Shown: positions 1 through 7,147 of the stretch, one piece after another
Layout: each line of letters begins with the position of its first letter
How positions within the stretch are numbered: the first letter of the stretch is position 1
NCBI GenBank assembly: GCA_030550115.1
Contig: JAUQPY010000005.1
Location: 1-37,189, forward strand
Source of the DNA: Microcaldota archaeon
GTDB lineage: Archaea; Micrarchaeota; Micrarchaeia; Anstonellales; J096
DNA: 37,189 nucleotides
Direction: 5' to 3'
Notes under the pieces: model-generated
Databases searched by the model: none
What the model saw: only the letters and a program-made list of their open reading frames with translations
What the model was told of the DNA's origin: nothing
Program-made: the position numbers and the translations under genes

Positions 1-276
1 CTGCTATTTCCCCTACTACGAACTTCACATTCCTCTAGGTAGCTTACAGACCCGTGGGGTTTTTACGAATTAAAAATTAATTCAAACCACCCCCCATTTT
101 TTGTCAAACTGGCGATCATGCAAAATTTTTGGGGGTTTTAGAGAGAAAAGTACTAAAAATTCGCGAAAAGTGAAATCAAACTTCACAAATATGATAACTT
201 TTTCCCCTATCTCACTCCAACAGGAGTGATCACATATTTATAATATAATTACAGTAGAAATCTTTAAAAAGATTAA
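1..276. other. Intergenic stretch with hairpins, no gene recognised
   Basis: No convincing reading frame or known RNA is visible. Frame 2 of the plus strand is open from base 2 to a stop at 71-73 and could be the tail of a gene beyond the edge, but nothing recognisable is encoded. Several inverted repeats are present: a short ACCC/GGGT stem followed by T residues near 51-66; a C-tract near 94-99 facing a G-tract near 130-134 with flanking T/A pairing; and a perfect 7-bp hairpin at 212-229. No box C/D motifs, tRNA fold or regularly spaced repeat was found. It may hold an unrecognised small RNA or simply be the spacer downstream of tRNA-Val. Confidence 0.4.
212..229. repeat. Perfect 7-bp hairpin with AACA loop
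   Basis: The arms TCACTCC (212-218) and GGAGTGA (223-229) are perfectly complementary around a four-base AACA loop. No T-run follows directly on either strand, so it does not look like a factor-independent terminator. Function unknown. Confidence 0.5.
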
Positions 277-349
277 TGGGCCCGCCAGGATTCGAACCTG
301 GGATCTCCGCTGTGTAAGAGCGGCGTCTTAACCCCTCGACTACGGGCCC
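277..349 (-). tRNA. tRNA-Val (anticodon UAC)
   Basis: The minus strand folds as a full cloverleaf: acceptor stem GGGCCCG/CGGGCCC, anticodon stem CCGCT/AGCGG closing a seven-base loop CTTACAC with anticodon TAC, and a T arm with the GGTTCGAATCC core. The discriminator is A (complement of base 277). The 3' CCA is not encoded and no intron is seen. The stems are strongly GC-rich against an AT-rich background, as in thermophiles. A T-run on the minus strand (within 261-273) follows the gene and may end transcription. The promoter lies inside the 3' end of the polD small-subunit gene. Confidence 0.93.
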
Positions 350-373
350 ATGTTATTTTAATTTCCAACAAAA

Positions 374-385
374 TATTTTTATATG
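374..385 (-). promoter_or_regulatory. TATA box of tRNA-Val
   Basis: Read on the minus strand, a TATAAAAATA-like box is centred near base 380, about 30 bases before the mature tRNA 5' end, leaving a pre-tRNA leader of roughly five bases. It overlaps the stop region of the upstream polymerase gene. Confidence 0.5.
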
Positions 386-1833
386 AAATGGATCCAATAG
401 AATCGATTCTGTTTAGGGTTAAACAGACAACCATATCCAATATCTGGATTTAATCCTACTTTTTCCTGAAATGGGGTTTGATTCTGAAATGTTCCTGGAT
501 TAACTATATATGAAGGCTTAAAATGAGTTACAAATTTTTTGTGAACGTGACCCATATTAAATACATGTGGCATTTTCCTAATCACAAGAAAATCTTCTCT
601 AAGTGGTGCTACAGGATTACCCTCTATAATAGAAGACATATGCCTTCTACGTACCATCTCTATAGCTGCCTGTTCTGGTCGAGAGTAGCTCATTCCAGGT
701 AGAGTATTTATGTATGAATCTAATGAAGTACCATGATATATGAGATGTTCGATTCCATGAATTTTAACATAAACTGGATTTGGTAGTGAATAACTATCTA
801 CCCATATCAGATCTTTAAGAATTATTTCTGTGGGTTCATTTCGTCTAGTAGCATCATGATTACCTGGAATAAAGATTACTTCTATATGTTCAGGAATCTG
901 TTCTATAAATTTATTGAATTCAATATACTGTTTTTCTATATCAAGTATATCCAATTCCTTTTCCTGTCCTGGGTATATACCTACGCCCTCTACATTATCA
1001 CCAGCAATAACAATATATTTAATCTTACTAGCAATCCTATTCATGGGATCATTAATATATTTTAGAAAATTATTAATGGCCTTCATGTTGACATGTTTAC
1101 TCCCAAAATGTAGATCAGATATGTAAAGAATATAAAAATCATCCTCTATATTAGGCATCGGATTATTGCTGTTCAGATCTGGATAGGAAATTTCTCTGAT
1201 TATTCCAAAGTTTCCGTTCCATTTTGCATATACTTTTATAATATCATCTTCAAGTATTGTATTTTTATAATTCAAATATTCGGGATGATCTTTTGGTACG
1301 ATAAACTTCCTCATCCCAAATCTTTCCAGATCTTCAGATCCTATCTCTAAATCAAGAACTAAGTTGCCATTTTTTGAAACTCCTTTACGAAAAACAACCC
1401 CTATAACCATTATATCTCTATTCAAATTCTTATTATCAGTTAACTCCATAAAATCTAGTATATCAATTATTCTATCATCATGATTTCTGTTGAACAGTTT
1501 GGATATGGCTCTGAATCTAGATCTGTACAATTCTATAAAATCGTCGACCGTTGATCTGGTGTTATGTATATTTGGATCGTAAGTTATGTCTCTATCTACC
1601 TCTATTCGAGATTCAATATCTTTGGCATCAGGTCGAATCTCTTGTTTAATCACAACTCTAGTTGATAGTATTTCTACTACTGTATTCTTATCAATTAGCT
1701 TCACATCCCTGCGTCGAATCTCGTTTAATATATAATCTAGCTCATCCTGACTACACTTTTCTAAAAACTCTTTTGCCTCTCTCGATATTCTAAGATCTAC
1801 ATTTCTACGTTTAATCTCTTCAAATAGGTTCAT
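379..1833 (-). CDS. polB: DNA polymerase D small subunit (DP1)
   Basis: This is the small subunit of the archaeal replicative polymerase PolD, which carries the 3'-5' proofreading exonuclease. The calcineurin-like phosphoesterase core is intact: DLHFG (about residues 240-244), GDN (278-280), GNHD (324-327), an HG motif near 367-368 and GHVH (428-431), all metal-binding positions of the MRE11-like nuclease. Upstream is the expected OB-fold region (about 140-215), and the N-terminal 100 residues resemble the DP1 domain that contacts other replisome parts. At 484 aa it has normal size for a compact DP1. Its ATG overlaps the UPF0147 stop as ATGA, so the two are co-transcribed. The large subunit DP2 is not in this window. 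Confidence 0.95.
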   Translation of the reverse strand: MNLFEEIKRRNVDLRISREAKEFLEKCSQDELDYILNEIRRRDVKLIDKNTVVEILSTRVVIKQEIRPDAKDIESRIEVDRDITYDPNIHNTRSTVDDFIELYRSRFRAISKLFNRNHDDRIIDILDFMELTDNKNLNRDIMVIGVVFRKGVSKNGNLVLDLEIGSEDLERFGMRKFIVPKDHPEYLNYKNTILEDDIIKVYAKWNGNFGIIREISYPDLNSNNPMPNIEDDFYILYISDLHFGSKHVNMKAINNFLKYINDPMNRIASKIKYIVIAGDNVEGVGIYPGQEKELDILDIEKQYIEFNKFIEQIPEHIEVIFIPGNHDATRRNEPTEIILKDLIWVDSYSLPNPVYVKIHGIEHLIYHGTSLDSYINTLPGMSYSRPEQAAIEMVRRRHMSSIIEGNPVAPLREDFLVIRKMPHVFNMGHVHKKFVTHFKPSYIVNPGTFQNQTPFQEKVGLNPDIGYGCLFNPKQNRFYWIHFI

Positions 1834-2078
1834 TTGGTCTTTGCTTCCAACTTTGCAATAACATTCATCAATCTCAATCTGAAATGTTGGGATATGTTAA
1901 TATCATTAACCACTTTATCCAATTCATATATGGCCAGACTCGCTCTAATATTCTCAGCTTTAGATCTGTCTTCTAGTATTGCCTTAGCAGTGGTGATACC
2001 AGATTTAACATTTCTGGGTAAATTTTTCTCCTCTAACAGCATATCCAAAGACTTGACTATTTCTTGCAAAGATTCCAT
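1830..2078 (-). CDS. UPF0147 family protein
   Basis: A small all-helical protein of 82 aa matching the archaeal UPF0147 family (pattern LPRNVK, then an acidic helix, then a helix with R-L-x-x-V near the end). Function is unknown in the family. I chose the ATG at 2078 rather than an upstream ATG at 2147: a clear Shine-Dalgarno GGTGAT lies four bases before it, the family starts here, and the promoter box sits at 2108-2118. Its stop overlaps the polymerase subunit start, suggesting coupled translation. Confidence 0.8.
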   Translation of the reverse strand: MESLQEIVKSLDMLLEEKNLPRNVKSGITTAKAILEDRSKAENIRASLAIYELDKVVNDINISQHFRLRLMNVIAKLEAKTK

Positions 2079-2107
2079 AAAATCACCGATGTTTAACTTA
2101 TCACTTG

Positions 2108-2118
2108 TTTTTAAAAAA
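2108..2118. promoter_or_regulatory. Shared bidirectional T/A promoter box
   Basis: TTTTTAAAAAA is palindromic at its core and lies between divergent starts at 2078 and 2142. On the minus side it predicts a short leader that just includes the GGTGAT ribosome binding site; on the plus side it predicts an almost leaderless mRNA. Confidence 0.6.
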
Positions 2119-2141
2119 CTTAACATGATTAAAGAACAAAT

Positions 2142-2771
2142 ATGCAAGATGATCTGATGATATTCGAAGAATTCAGAGATGCTCTATTCAGATCGTTTTA
2201 CGATGATAATATAAAAATATCAAACATACCTCTATTTATTGTATGGGTTAAAAAAGAATTGAATAGGAATGCTTATAATCTAGGGATATCCTCTGAAGAT
2301 TTTTTAGAAGCTGTTATAAAAATACTTAGCTGGAATAATTATAATATAGAGCAATTCTATGAAGAACTCGATAATAGAAAGTGGAAAAGGATTGTTTTTA
2401 TGAAATTAGATCCCACAAATCAAATGAATATACTAAACAGAGATCCAGAGGCAATAGATTTTTTGAAAGATGCGACCCCACAGGTAATTACTAGATTCAA
2501 GGAGATACTGATTGATATTGCTAAAAATCCCAAGCATCCTAATCAATACACTTCCATATTTGTGCTATCAAAGATAATCTCTGATCCTGATGTTAAGAAT
2601 CTATATAAAGAATTGCTCTACGATTGGGATGAAAATTTGAGGAGATCAATACTATTAGTAATAAAAGAGACAAGAGATCCAGAATTGATAGAATATATAA
2701 AAATCCTAAAATCAGAAGAGAATGATGATACTAATTTAAAAATAATCCAAGATATTTTAAACAATGGATGA
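2142..2771 (+). CDS. Unknown helical protein, first gene of the Pno1 operon
   Basis: I do not recognise this 209-aa acidic protein. It appears all-helical; the C-terminal third (about residues 120-205) has the look of two HEAT-like helical pairs, including an isoleucine/leucine-rich segment around the stretch LSKIISDPDV and another around KETRDPELI. No signal peptide, membrane segment or catalytic motif is evident. It starts about 29 bases after the shared promoter box; a second in-frame ATG lies five codons later at 2157. It overlaps the downstream KH protein by eight bases, so a partner role with that RNA-binding factor or the two following unknown proteins is possible but only inferred. 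Confidence 0.7.
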   Translation: MQDDLMIFEEFRDALFRSFYDDNIKISNIPLFIVWVKKELNRNAYNLGISSEDFLEAVIKILSWNNYNIEQFYEELDNRKWKRIVFMKLDPTNQMNILNRDPEAIDFLKDATPQVITRFKEILIDIAKNPKHPNQYTSIFVLSKIISDPDVKNLYKELLYDWDENLRRSILLVIKETRDPELIEYIKILKSEENDDTNLKIIQDILNNG

Positions 2772-3264
2772 TTCTATCTTAGTACCTAGATCTAGAGTTC
2801 CATACTTCTTAAAGATAAAAGATCTATTGAAACATAGGGCTGAAATAGATGTTGAGATTAGAGATAATGTTGTTAAATATAGATCTAATAACATGTACGT
2901 AGCAAGACTGATACTCATTGCTATAGCAAGAGGGTTTGATATAGATCGGGCTATGATACTAAAAAATGATGATTATTCATTATATATATTAGATTTGAAA
3001 GATTACTTTAATACCGAGAATAAAATTAGAGTTATGAAGGGTAGGTTGATAGGTAGGAAAGGTAGCATAAGAGAAACAATAGAATCTATTACCGAGAGCT
3101 ACATAAGTATATTCAATAATACTGTTGCCGTGATTGCTCCTTCTTATAGCTATGATTATGTGTTAAAAGCTATTAACATGATATTAGCAGGTAGTAAACA
3201 CTCTAGTGTTCTGAATTTTCTATCCCGAGCTAAAGAGATGATACGGTTGAGCAAATTAAGATGA
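2764..3264 (+). CDS. KH-domain ribosome assembly factor, archaeal Pno1/Dim2 type
   Basis: A 166-aa two-KH protein of the archaeal Pno1/Dim2 (KRR1-like) family, which binds the 3' end of pre-16S rRNA during small-subunit maturation. The second KH domain carries the GxxG loop (GRLIGRKG, about residues 93-100) followed by the family pattern ES-ITESYISIF and the C-terminal A-x-x-M-I-L-A-G-S-x-H-S-S-V element (about 136-149). In many archaea this gene follows those for eIF1A and the kinase Rio1; neither is here, and it is instead embedded among unrecognised proteins, with an 8-base overlap upstream and an ATGA overlap downstream. Confidence 0.88.
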   Translation: MDDSILVPRSRVPYFLKIKDLLKHRAEIDVEIRDNVVKYRSNNMYVARLILIAIARGFDIDRAMILKNDDYSLYILDLKDYFNTENKIRVMKGRLIGRKGSIRETIESITESYISIFNNTVAVIAPSYSYDYVLKAINMILAGSKHSSVLNFLSRAKEMIRLSKLR

Positions 3265-3827
3265 CAATAGAGCAGCTCAAGAAGCCTAGTAAGGAAATAA
3301 AAATAGAGAAGAAAGAGATTAACAGAGGGTTTAATATAGATTCAAAATCCAAGCAGAAAATGGAAGAGCTAATGTCAGAATTAGCTAAGAGACAGAGTTT
3401 TGATAAGGAAGTAATGGATAGGTATATAAATTCCAAACGTGAGATTGATGCAGAAATAGTAGAACGTATGGGATTCAAAGATTTTGAAGAATTCAGATAT
3501 GAAATGAATTCTATTTTCAAAGATTCTAAATACAAGGATCTGATGAAGAAAATTGGGGAGAAATTTCCTGAATTAGCTCTATTGCTGAATAGGAAAGGGA
3601 ATATCCTACTGAATTACTATATAATAAAATATGTATTACCATATCTATTTGCAGGGGGGATGAGTAAAAAGAAGATCCTTGAGATTGTGGAAATGCTGCT
3701 AGATAGAATGGTAATATATCCAAATTTTAAGAATTTCTTCAAGAAATTGGAAGAGTTTTTGAAAAAATATGCTACTCCTGATGGGGAGGCCGTGAAGATA
3801 TTTATAAGTTCGGAGAGCTGGAGGTGA
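3261..3827 (+). CDS. Unknown protein, Pno1 operon
   Basis: A 188-aa protein that I do not recognise. The first 60 residues are lysine-rich and probably flexible; residues about 65-185 are predicted helical with a hydrophobic patch around NYYIIKYVLPYLF (about 118-130), too short and too polar in context for a confident membrane segment. The start overlaps the KH protein stop (ATGA) and its own stop overlaps the next start (GTGA), so it is translated as part of the same operon. Confidence 0.7.
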   Translation: MTIEQLKKPSKEIKIEKKEINRGFNIDSKSKQKMEELMSELAKRQSFDKEVMDRYINSKREIDAEIVERMGFKDFEEFRYEMNSIFKDSKYKDLMKKIGEKFPELALLLNRKGNILLNYYIIKYVLPYLFAGGMSKKKILEIVEMLLDRMVIYPNFKNFFKKLEEFLKKYATPDGEAVKIFISSESWR

Positions 3828-4882
3828 CTCCTGTGGAAATGTATGAATTATTGGAAGAAGTACTCGATGAGAACTTTCACACAGATTATACTTTGGCAAA
3901 GAATATTATTAGAAATGCATATTCGGGAAGTTTCAGAGATATTTTTTTCCTTTCAATGCTTATTGATGAATTGAAAGAGGTTGAATACAAGGGTGAAAGA
4001 GTTGAAACATACGTTCTAAAATGGGAAAATATTCCAAAGAGCTTTGGGGTTACTCCTTACGGTAGATTTTCGGATCCAGAATTCAAATTATCCGTATCAA
4101 ACGGGATAGTGGCCCTAAATGATAGCCCTTCATCGATAAAATTAGATGTGAATAATGTAACTATCTATGGGATATGGGATAGATTGGAGAAATCCATATT
4201 CATGAGTGATACTAATTCTATAAATTTGAGTAGAGCTAATATAATATATATGGTATTTCAGAATGGGAGAATAGAGGGGTGGTCTATTAGAAAAGATTAC
4301 TTGCCGGTAGATACTATTTGGGCACTGGTTGAGGCTGAGCAGAAAGGGTATGGGGGGATTATAAAGAATAATATATTCTACCCTTGTAAAAACTACATGT
4401 TTGAGGAAGAGATTTACAGGAAAAATATATACACTCCAAACCAGCAGGAGAAGTATAATATATTTCTAAGGGCAAGATCTTTCTATAAATTAGCTGGAAA
4501 TTTTATGGGAAATGTTATGAAATATTTAGAGGAGGATAATAGAATGTATGACCCTAGAGAGACTAAGGTTGTAGTGCCAAGGCACCTACTTCTTGATGTT
4601 AAGGAAACAGTATCACTAACCCTCTTAGAGACTGTTATAGCTTTTATAAATAGGAGGAATACTGGTGGATTTGTGGTTTTCCCTATCGGTAATGGTGTAT
4701 GGAAGATTAGAGAGAGTAAGTATTATCAGCCAGGAGATAGGATAATAAGCTATTCATTGTTAGATAATAATAGACTTAAAATAGATGTGAATCTGGGAAA
4801 CGTGTTCTTTGATTATTTTCTGTCTAAGACTTATTTATATTATATATCAAGGAGAGAGGATGGTAGGATAGTTGTGATTTAA
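3824..4882 (+). CDS. Unknown 352-aa protein, last gene of the Pno1 operon
   Basis: Not recognised. It begins with GTG in a GTGA overlap with the previous stop. The N-terminal 60 residues are helical and acidic, followed by a mixed alpha/beta region rich in aromatic residues and a beta-rich C-terminus (about 265-352). No cysteine cluster, Walker motif, signal peptide or transmembrane helix is visible. Its stop overlaps the T/A box that drives the next gene. The conserved overlaps with the two upstream genes suggest a common function, which the sequence does not reveal. Confidence 0.7.
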   Translation: MTPVEMYELLEEVLDENFHTDYTLAKNIIRNAYSGSFRDIFFLSMLIDELKEVEYKGERVETYVLKWENIPKSFGVTPYGRFSDPEFKLSVSNGIVALNDSPSSIKLDVNNVTIYGIWDRLEKSIFMSDTNSINLSRANIIYMVFQNGRIEGWSIRKDYLPVDTIWALVEAEQKGYGGIIKNNIFYPCKNYMFEEEIYRKNIYTPNQQEKYNIFLRARSFYKLAGNFMGNVMKYLEEDNRMYDPRETKVVVPRHLLLDVKETVSLTLLETVIAFINRRNTGGFVVFPIGNGVWKIRESKYYQPGDRIISYSLLDNNRLKIDVNLGNVFFDYFLSKTYLYYISRREDGRIVVI

Positions 4883-4885
4883 AAA
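4878..4885 (+). promoter_or_regulatory. TATA box of the XRE regulator
   Basis: TTTAAAAA, centred about 26 bases before the ATG at 4907, predicts a leaderless mRNA. It overlaps the stop codon of the preceding gene. Confidence 0.6.
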
Positions 4886-4906
4886 CTTCACTAATATAAT
4901 AAAAAT

Positions 4907-5587
4907 ATGAACTTGGAAGATGTGAAAAATGTAATAGTTGGGGATATTGTGTTCAGTTCAAATGTAGGGGAGACTCTGAAGAAATGGAGGATAATTTTTG
5001 GAATCAAACAGAAAGAATTAGCAGAAGCTATGGATATGAATCAATCTATGCTCAGTGATTATGAGAATGGGAGAAGGAAAAATCCTAATATAAATTTTAT
5101 AAAGAATTTTGTCGAAGCTCTTATAAATATAGATCATAAGAAAGGAGGGGAGATTCTTAAGAAGATCATAAACGTTAGCAGTTCAGATTATTTTGAGCGA
5201 AAGAATTTTTCAAAAGGGATACCTATTAGAGAGTTTATTAGGGCTATAGATGGTAAGGTTATAGTTGATACGGGGAATATGAATGAAATGGTTTATGGAT
5301 ATACTATTGTGGATAGTATTAGAGTGATTCTAGAGATGCCTTTAGATGATTTTCCATTGCTCTATGGAGGCATTGCAGATAGAGCTATGATATTCTTAGG
5401 GGTTAGCACAGGTAGGAGTCCTATGGTAGTGATTAGAGTAGCACCAATCAAACCAAAAATAGTGGTGTTTTTAAATCTTGATAATATTGATGAGTTGGCC
5501 AAAGAGATTGCTAAGAGAGAAAAAATACCTATAGTCTCTACAACTCTCTCGGTTGATCAGCTGAAAGAAGTTTTAGCAAAGATTTAA
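4907..5587 (+). CDS. XRE-type transcriptional regulator (COG1709-like)
   Basis: Residues about 20-72 form a classical XRE/Cro helix-turn-helix: LKKWRIIFGIKQKELAEAM, then the recognition helix with NQSMLSDYENGRR. The remaining 150 residues match the archaeal COG1709 regulators, with a C-terminal domain containing GRSPMV and a final alpha/beta segment around PIVSTT. The ligand of this domain is not established to my knowledge. The gene has its own promoter and sits just before the LSm-nth pair, from which it is separated by a further promoter box, so it may act elsewhere in the genome or on itself. Confidence 0.8.
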   Translation: MNLEDVKNVIVGDIVFSSNVGETLKKWRIIFGIKQKELAEAMDMNQSMLSDYENGRRKNPNINFIKNFVEALINIDHKKGGEILKKIINVSSSDYFERKNFSKGIPIREFIRAIDGKVIVDTGNMNEMVYGYTIVDSIRVILEMPLDDFPLLYGGIADRAMIFLGVSTGRSPMVVIRVAPIKPKIVVFLNLDNIDELAKEIAKREKIPIVSTTLSVDQLKEVLAKI

Positions 5588-5588
5588 A
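5583..5588 (+). promoter_or_regulatory. TATA box and leader of the LSm gene
   Basis: TTTAAA is centred 38 bases before the LSm ATG. The predicted transcript start near 5611 leaves a short leader that contains a GTGAT Shine-Dalgarno a few bases before the ATG, unlike the leaderless genes nearby. Confidence 0.55.
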
Positions 5589-5623
5589 ATATTTTATTAA
5601 CAATACAAATTAAGTGATCTTAG

Positions 5624-5842
5624 ATGAATGGGTCAGAAAGGGCTAAGCCATATGATCATCTGAACTCTTGGTTAGATAAAATTGTAAGAGTAAAATTGAG
5701 AGATGGAAGCGTTGTAGAGGGAATCTTTCAATCATATGATGTACATATGAATGTAGTTGTGAAGGTTCAGAAAGAGTTGAATATAAGCTATCTATTCATA
5801 CGAGGGGATAGCTTACTATTTATCGAAAAGGCAGAGAAGTGA
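5624..5842 (+). CDS. Sm-like (LSm) archaeal protein
   Basis: A 72-aa single-domain Sm fold protein. The Sm1 motif is clear (VRVKLRDGSVVEGIFQSYD followed by HMN, residues about 21-43) and Sm2 appears as LFIRGDSLLFIE (about 57-68). Archaeal LSm proteins form heptameric or hexameric rings that bind U-rich RNA. The gene has a real ribosome binding site and overlaps endonuclease III by a GTGA junction, so both are made from one mRNA. Normal length for the family. Confidence 0.92.
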   Translation: MNGSERAKPYDHLNSWLDKIVRVKLRDGSVVEGIFQSYDVHMNVVVKVQKELNISYLFIRGDSLLFIEKAEK

Positions 5843-6447
5843 ATATAGAAACACTTCTCAAAAAGATCATAGAGGCTAACTTAGATTCACCAGTATATAG
5901 AGTTAAAAGATTTTTAGATACGAAGGAGAAAAAATTTTTATATGTTTTTCTCTCTACAAGAACCCGAGATGAGATTACTCTAGAAGCAACTCAGAGATTC
6001 TATAGTGTGTACAGATCTATTTGGGAAATAGATGATGTGGATCGTGTAGCAAGATTAATTCAACCTGTGGCTTTCTATAGAGTTAAGGCTAAAAATCTAT
6101 ACCAAATCTCTAGAGAGTATGATCATATTCCAGAATCATTAGAAGAACTCTTAGAGATGCCTGGGGTAGGGATCAAAATTGCTAAGGTATTTCTTGCAGA
6201 GATCGGTAGAGAATATATAGGTGTGGATACTCATGTACATAGGATTAGTAATAGATTAGGTTTGGTGAACACTAAAACACCAGAACAGACTGATAGAGAG
6301 TTGGAAAGAATAGTACCAGATAATCTAAAACCTGAGTTTAACAAACATCTAGTTGCATTAGGTCAGAGTATATGTAAGGCTAGATCTCCAAAATGCAAAA
6401 TTTGCCCTGTAAATAGCATGTGTAAGTATTTTTTAAAAACATCATGA
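5839..6447 (+). CDS. nth: Endonuclease III (DNA glycosylase/AP lyase)
   Basis: A 202-aa HhH-GPD base-excision repair enzyme that removes oxidised pyrimidines. The helix-hairpin-helix motif PGVGIK is at about residues 108-113 with the catalytic lysine K113, and the catalytic aspartate lies in VDTHVHR (D130). The [4Fe-4S] cluster ligands are complete as C-X6-C-X2-C-X5-C (C179, C186, C189, C195). Translation starts at a GTG overlapping the LSm stop. The last codons contain the T/A box of the SRP RNA gene. Confidence 0.95.
   Translation: MNIETLLKKIIEANLDSPVYRVKRFLDTKEKKFLYVFLSTRTRDEITLEATQRFYSVYRSIWEIDDVDRVARLIQPVAFYRVKAKNLYQISREYDHIPESLEELLEMPGVGIKIAKVFLAEIGREYIGVDTHVHRISNRLGLVNTKTPEQTDRELERIVPDNLKPEFNKHLVALGQSICKARSPKCKICPVNSMCKYFLKTS
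6429..6439 (+). promoter_or_regulatory. TATA box of the SRP RNA gene
   Basis: TTTTTTAAAAA inside the last codons of nth is centred about 24-25 bases before the first base of the terminal SRP RNA helix (6458), the same spacing seen at protein genes in this window. Confidence 0.65.
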
Positions 6448-6457
6448 TTATATAATT

Positions 6458-6715
6458 GGTTGGGTAGGCGGGGGCTAGGGGTCCCCTATCCGCAAATATC
6501 CCCTTAGCGGGCCACATGGGGAGGTGTGATAGAGCCCTCATGATAGTTGCTGTAGGGCAGATGAGTCGGCACCTCCACAATAACCATCTACACTGAAACG
6601 GGTCAGGCCGAAAGGAGCATCCCTAAGGTGTAGGTGGTTGTTTGTGGAGATTGCTAAGATGATGTCTAAGGTAACAATTCATGAGCAAGCTTTATCGCTC
6701 CCTCCCCTCCCAACC
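6458..6715 (+). ncRNA. Signal recognition particle 7S RNA
   Basis: The signature of SRP helix 8 is present: GGG-TCAGG-CC, a GAAA tetraloop, then GG-AGCAT-CCC (6600-6623), the SRP54 binding site with its symmetric and asymmetric loops. Below it 6574-6593 pairs with 6628-6648 as the long helix 8. Helix 6 with a G-rich tetraloop is visible around 6508-6528. The ends close as the helix 5 terminus: GGTTGGG (6458-6464) against CCCAACC (6709-6715), followed inward by further purine/pyrimidine pairing. About 258 nt is short for archaeal 7S RNA (commonly near 300). Ends are set from pairing and promoter spacing. It is strongly GC-rich against its surroundings. Confidence 0.92.
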
Positions 6716-6731
6716 ATACCAGGTGATAAAT

Positions 6732-7145
6732 ATGATAATATCCGCCGGAATAATCCTAATCAAAGATGGGTCGATACTTTTACTTAGAAACAGAAAAGGG
6801 CATATAGACTTTCCAAAGGGTCATGTTGAGGAGGGAGAATCTATTCTAGAGGCTGCTATTCGAGAGTTTAAAGAGGAAACAGGTCTTAGTGATAAAGATA
6901 TCTACATCATTCCAGGAAAAGAATATGTTATGGAATACCCTGTATTAGAAAAGGGGGAGATTCAGAATAAGAGAGTGATATTATTTTTAGCTAAATATGT
7001 GGGAAAAGATGAAGTAAAGATTTCAAAAGAACATTCAGAGTATAAATGGGCTCCATTGGATGAAAAACTAGAGAAGGATCTGAAATACCGAGAACAGAAG
7101 AATATAATAAAACAGCTTTTAAAAGACATTCAGGAAATAAAGTAA
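6732..7145 (+). CDS. Nudix hydrolase
   Basis: A 137-aa Nudix hydrolase; the Nudix box GX5EX7REUXEEXGU is perfect at residues 30-52 (begins GHVEEGE, ends REFKEETGL). The short, basic-poor form with FPKGHVE resembles archaeal Ap4A hydrolase/MutT-like enzymes, but substrate cannot be set from sequence. I start it at the ATG at 6732, preceded by AGGTGAT, rather than the ATG at 6681, which lies inside the SRP RNA. The gene begins 16 bases after the SRP RNA 3' end with no visible promoter of its own, so it is probably expressed by readthrough from the SRP RNA promoter. The next gene follows after two bases. Confidence 0.9.
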   Translation: MIISAGIILIKDGSILLLRNRKGHIDFPKGHVEEGESILEAAIREFKEETGLSDKDIYIIPGKEYVMEYPVLEKGEIQNKRVILFLAKYVGKDEVKISKEHSEYKWAPLDEKLEKDLKYREQKNIIKQLLKDIQEIK

Positions 7146-7147
7146 AT

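Noticed and set aside
51-66. Intrinsic terminator
   Set aside because: The ACCC/GGGT stem is too short and archaeal termination relies mainly on T-runs; no gene clearly ends there.
1-276. CRISPR array or leader
   Set aside because: CTTCACA and TTTCCCCTA each occur twice but in different order and spacing; there is no direct repeat/spacer periodicity.
1834-2157. Plus-strand 107-aa frame opposite UPF0147
   Set aside because: Complement of a recognised gene with hydrophobic composition typical of antisense frames.
2147-2166. GATGATCTGATGA as box C/D motifs
   Set aside because: These are codons at the start of the 209-aa gene; no guide spacing or second C/D pair follows.
6380-6580. Minus-strand 66-aa frame across the nth end and SRP RNA
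   Set aside because: Shadow of nth and of the structured RNA; no promoter or ribosome binding site.
6681-6731. Upstream ATG of the Nudix gene giving 17 extra residues
   Set aside because: It lies inside the SRP RNA 3' strand; the ATG at 6732 has an AGGTGAT ribosome binding site and fits the family start.
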